Below, piece after piece: positions 61,468 through 64,000 of a DNA stretch of 64,000 nucleotides. The stretch is from Phyllobacterium sp. OV277 (lineage in GTDB: Bacteria; Pseudomonadota; Alphaproteobacteria; Rhizobiales; Rhizobiaceae). The notes beneath the pieces are model-generated. The model searched no databases. It was not told where the DNA came from and worked only from the letters and a program-made list of their open reading frames with translations. The stretch covers positions 62,001 through 126,000 of the forward strand of contig NZ_FNIY01000010.1 of the NCBI RefSeq assembly GCF_900104355.1, given 5' to 3'. The position numbers and the translations under genes were made by a program. Each line of letters begins with the position of its first letter. The first letter of the stretch is position 1.

Positions 61468-62596
61468 ATGAAGATCAAAATTGCGCTGAGTTTATTGTTT
61501 TCCCTCATCCCCGCTCTGGTGTTTCCACTCATGCTTACTTTGGGGACGTTCAGCTTTGTCCAACCGTCATTTGCAAAGAATTGCTACTTAACGTCGCCGG
61601 CTGGCATCAGCACGAGCATAGATGTATTCGAGGGCAGTCTAAAGCCTATAGTCATTCCAGATATGGAATTTAAATGCGAACGTGATATACCAACAAAACA
61701 GTGGAAGGATGACTTCGTATACTTTTGTTTTCGTATTGAGCCTAGTGCCACTCAAAGACGAGATAACCACAGCTTCAATCTAGTGATGAAAGACAACACT
61801 TTCGTCGAGCTTGGCTTCCAATTACAAAATCGTTATCGTGAAGACGAATATATATCGACAAATGACACCTCGCTCAAAACCTACGGTATTGCGCCCGGCT
61901 TAAAAAACTTCTTAGGTGGTTTTTTTCCTGAGGAGGCGGCAGCAAAAGCTCACTTGAGCAACATTGAACTAAAACCTCTTTTAAAGGGCAGTCAGTTTTT
62001 GAATCAAGCGGGCACCTTCGCTGGATATAGTTTAAATGACAATCAGACTTTGCTTCAAGCGGGCACCTACGCTGGCAGCTATAGACTCTGGGTATATCAG
62101 CTGGACGATATTTATTTTTCGAATAGCGCTAGACCGCATGGTTGCGAAACCTTAAATTTTACCAGTAGGAGCATGCTCGGTACGATAGATATCTCGATTA
62201 CTGTCAAAAAGAACTGCCTGCTTGAGAACAAAACAGATATCAATTTTGGAGCCATGGCATCGTCTGTCGCGATGAACCAACCGGAGGCCGAGGGGAGTAT
62301 AATCGATCCGCTGCACCGTCGGGACACCCTATTCTATCGCCTTTAACCAAGGCCAATACAGTGTGGATGGAAAACGCCAGATGAAGAGCGCCGACGGGAA
62401 GAATTTTGTTCCCTACGAGCTATGCAGCGACCGAGGCTGTAAGACTGTCTGGACGACCCCCCCGATCCAGATTGCTCAGGGCAAGCCAACGCATGACGCC
62501 GTGACTACCCCAATTTATGCCAAAATCCCAAAACTTGCTGCCGCGCCACCAGCCGGTGTCTACAGGGACACTGTTATTTATACAGTTACTTATTAA
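61468..62596 (+). pseudogene. Two-domain SCPU protein, frameshifted copy
   Basis: Compared with the intact copy at 62798-63868, the first 275 or so codons are open, then an extra base at about 62296-62302 breaks the frame (stop at 62344-62346); after it the rest of the second SCPU domain continues in another frame to 62596 (VYRDTVIYTVTY). The start is ATG at 61468 (MKIKIALSLLFS), with 61456 an alternative. The copy also has a 17-codon internal tandem repeat (QFLNQAGTFAGYSLNDN then QTLLQAGTYAGSYRLWV) missing in the other. It likely codes for a pilus tip adhesin no longer complete. Confidence 0.8.
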
Positions 62597-62601
62597 GGCT
62601 C

Positions 62602-62624
62602 CAGCCGCGCCTTTCTTGCGGCTG
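62602..62624 (+). terminator. Short hairpin after the frameshifted SCPU gene
   Basis: CAGCCGC and GCGGCTG pair around an 9-base loop, 6 bases after the stop. No strong T-run follows. It may be a weak terminator. Confidence 0.4.
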
Positions 62625-62664
62625 TCAAACCAACCCCGCTGATGCTCAACACGTTACGGTGGAG

Positions 62665-62731
62665 ATACGCTTCTACGACTTCACAATATGCTCGGCGCTC
62701 AGGCCCAGCAAAAATATTGCGGGTGTCGACA
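62665..62731 (-). pseudogene. Remnant of the LuxR-type gene tail
   Basis: This stretch aligns with 63929-64000, the end of the minus-strand LuxR-type gene at the window edge: 35 bases are identical, then two changes and a 5-base deletion, then the rest identical (to TGTCGACA). It lies between two copies of the two-domain SCPU gene, showing that this part was tandemly duplicated with the end of the neighbouring gene. It codes for nothing now. Confidence 0.8.
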
Positions 62732-62797
62732 AATCAGCGGGACCGTTTCCCCACGCTCCAATTCCCGCGCAGCCTCTCCCAGTTGATGAGAACACTG

Positions 62798-63868
62798 ATG
62801 AAGATCAAAATTGCGCTAAGTTTATTGTTTTCGCTCATACCCGCTCTGGTGTTTCCACTCATCCTTGCTCTGGGAATGTTCAGCTTTGTCCAACCGTCAT
62901 TTGCAAAGAATTGCCACCTCACGTCGCCGCTTGGCATCAGTACCAGTATAGATTTATTCGCGAGCCCTCCAACGCCTGTAACCATTCCCAAAACGTATTG
63001 GACATGCGAGCGTGATATACCGCTAAAACAGTGGACTTCGGGCCGCACAAATGTTTGTTATCGTATTGAGCCTGTTGGCTCTCAAATAAGAGATAATTAC
63101 AGCTTCAATCTAACGATGAAAGATAAGCCCAATGTCGTGCTTGGCTTCAAATTATCTAACAGTGATTATGGTTTTACTGACTATGTATCGACAAATAACC
63201 CCTCGCTCGACACCTTCGGTTATGGGATTTTAAGAGACTTATCCCAAAGTCTTATACTTAACGATGAGGCATCACGCCATCACATACCCGACCTTCAAGT
63301 GAAGCTTCTTTTGGATGGCAGTCAGGATTTGATTCAAGCAGGCACCTACGCTGGCAGCTATAGAGTCTGGATATATCAGGAGGACAATTATCAATCGAAT
63401 ACAGGACCTAGTTGCATCAACAGGTCGCTTGTCAGTAAGAGCATGCTTGGTATGATGGACATCTCGATTACTGTCGAAAAGAACTGCCTGCTTGGGAACC
63501 AGACAGATATCAATTTCGGTACCATAGCATCGTCTGTCGCGATGAAACGACCGGAGGCCGAGGGGAATATATCAATCCGCTGCACCACCGGGACACCGTA
63601 TTCTATCGCCCTTGACCAAGGCCGGTACAGTGTGGACGGGAAACAACGCCAGATGAAGAGCGCCGACGGGAAGAGTTTTGTTGCCTATGAACTATGTGCC
63701 GACCGTGGCTGCAACACTCCCTGGACAAGCACCCCGATCCAGATTGGTCAGGGCGAGCCAATGAGCACAACCAAAACCACGCCGATTTACGCCAGACTGC
63801 CGAAACTGCCCGCCGCGCCGCCAGCCGGTGTCTACAGGGACACCGTTGTCTACACGGTCACGTTTTGA
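62798..63868 (+). CDS. Two-domain spore coat U (SCPU) protein, probable pilus tip adhesin
   Basis: A 356-residue secreted protein. The ATG at 62798 starts MKIKIALSLLFSLIP, a signal peptide ending SFA-K (about 38); the ATG at 62786 adds 4 residues. The first half (about 40-215) is a diverged SCPU-like domain ending in AGTYAGSYRVWIYQED; the second half (about 235-356) is a standard SCPU domain (ISITVEKNCLLGNQTDINFG, GNISIRCTTGTPYSIALDQG, PPAGVYRDTVVYTVTF). Two-domain members of this family commonly sit at the tip of archaic pili. The base composition is more AT-rich than around it. It follows the usher as the last intact gene of the locus. Confidence 0.8.
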   Translation: MKIKIALSLLFSLIPALVFPLILALGMFSFVQPSFAKNCHLTSPLGISTSIDLFASPPTPVTIPKTYWTCERDIPLKQWTSGRTNVCYRIEPVGSQIRDNYSFNLTMKDKPNVVLGFKLSNSDYGFTDYVSTNNPSLDTFGYGILRDLSQSLILNDEASRHHIPDLQVKLLLDGSQDLIQAGTYAGSYRVWIYQEDNYQSNTGPSCINRSLVSKSMLGMMDISITVEKNCLLGNQTDINFGTIASSVAMKRPEAEGNISIRCTTGTPYSIALDQGRYSVDGKQRQMKSADGKSFVAYELCADRGCNTPWTSTPIQIGQGEPMSTTKTTPIYARLPKLPAAPPAGVYRDTVVYTVTF

Positions 63869-63936
63869 AACCGCAACTGCTTTTCGAAGGTCCGTCACAC
63901 GACTGCCCTCTGGCAACACCTCGCAGAAATACGCTT

Positions 63937-64000
63937 CTACGACTTCACAATATGCTCGGCGCTTAGTCCCAGCTTGGCAAAAATATTGCGGGTGTCGACA
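63937..64000 (-). CDS. C-terminal end of a LuxR-type regulator (partial)
   Basis: Only the last 20 codons and the stop (TAG) lie inside the window. The peptide VDTRNIFAKLGLSAEHIVKS fits the recognition helix and end of a GerE-type HTH, where TVxxHxxNIxxKLG is usual. It is convergent with the fimbrial genes. The rest is outside, so the family is an inference from this short end and from the duplicated remnant. Confidence 0.5.
   Translation of the reverse strand, partial: VDTRNIFAKLGLSAEHIVKS

Overview
The window (about 58-60% GC by eye, Gram-negative) reads as a piece of a Rhizobiales chromosome, most likely from the family Brucellaceae (Brucella/Ochrobactrum group or a close relative). The grounds are a Brucella-type flagellar gene set (ftcR, motC, motE, a motD-type fliK, flbT, flaF, a rod-binding FlgJ without muramidase) and, at its end, a LuxR-family gene that matches Brucella VjbR closely from memory. 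No rRNA, tRNA, CRISPR array or insertion sequence was seen.

Layout. (1) 1-325: tail of an MscS-type channel. (2) 330-5310: cobalamin uptake operon on the minus strand (btuB, btuF, btuC, btuD) behind a recognisable cobalamin riboswitch. (3) 5720-12489: ferredoxin-NADP reductase; a MarR/EmrA-like/EmrB-like efflux operon; an unusual TPM-domain protein; a DUF1127 small protein; a D-Ala-D-Ala carboxypeptidase with a SPOR domain. (4) 12593-17929: an operon of a metallophosphoesterase and a complete Ugp/Mal-type ABC importer, preceded by a candidate Pho box. (5) 18029-53365: a PilZ protein and a near-complete flagellar cluster. Minus-strand units start at DUF1217-flgF, flgB, fliC, fliF, ftcR, flgE and flhA; motA-fliM-fliN-fliG-flhB runs on the plus strand. 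(6) 53373-55778: vjbR and a DUF3095 gene with nucleotide-cyclase-like motifs. (7) 55733-63868: a chaperone-usher locus with spore-coat-U (SCPU) subunits, reshaped by two tandem duplications that left chimeric and frameshifted remnants; the tail of a LuxR-type gene closes the window.

How the parts work together. The flagellar genes encode the MS ring and C ring (FliF, FliG, FliM, FliN), export gate (FliP, FliQ, FliR, FlhA, FlhB), ATPase (FliI, a candidate FliH and FliJ), rod, hook and rings (FlgB, C, F, G, FliE, FlgJ, FlgD, FlgE, FlgH, FlgI, FlgA), filament parts (FlgK, FlgL, FliC), stator and accessories (MotA, B, C, E), FliC regulators (FlaF, FlbT) and the master regulator FtcR. No chemotaxis genes, visN/visR, fliD or fliS are present. 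In Brucella, as I recall, these genes lie in several separated loci; here they are contiguous and end next to vjbR.

Main new observations: a 16-bp motif (core TTCRCGCAAG) found 34-47 bp upstream of the first gene of six flagellar operons; the two duplications in the fimbrial locus, one with a 1415-bp deletion between 10-bp repeats; and a Pho-box-like triple repeat before the phosphodiesterase/ABC operon.
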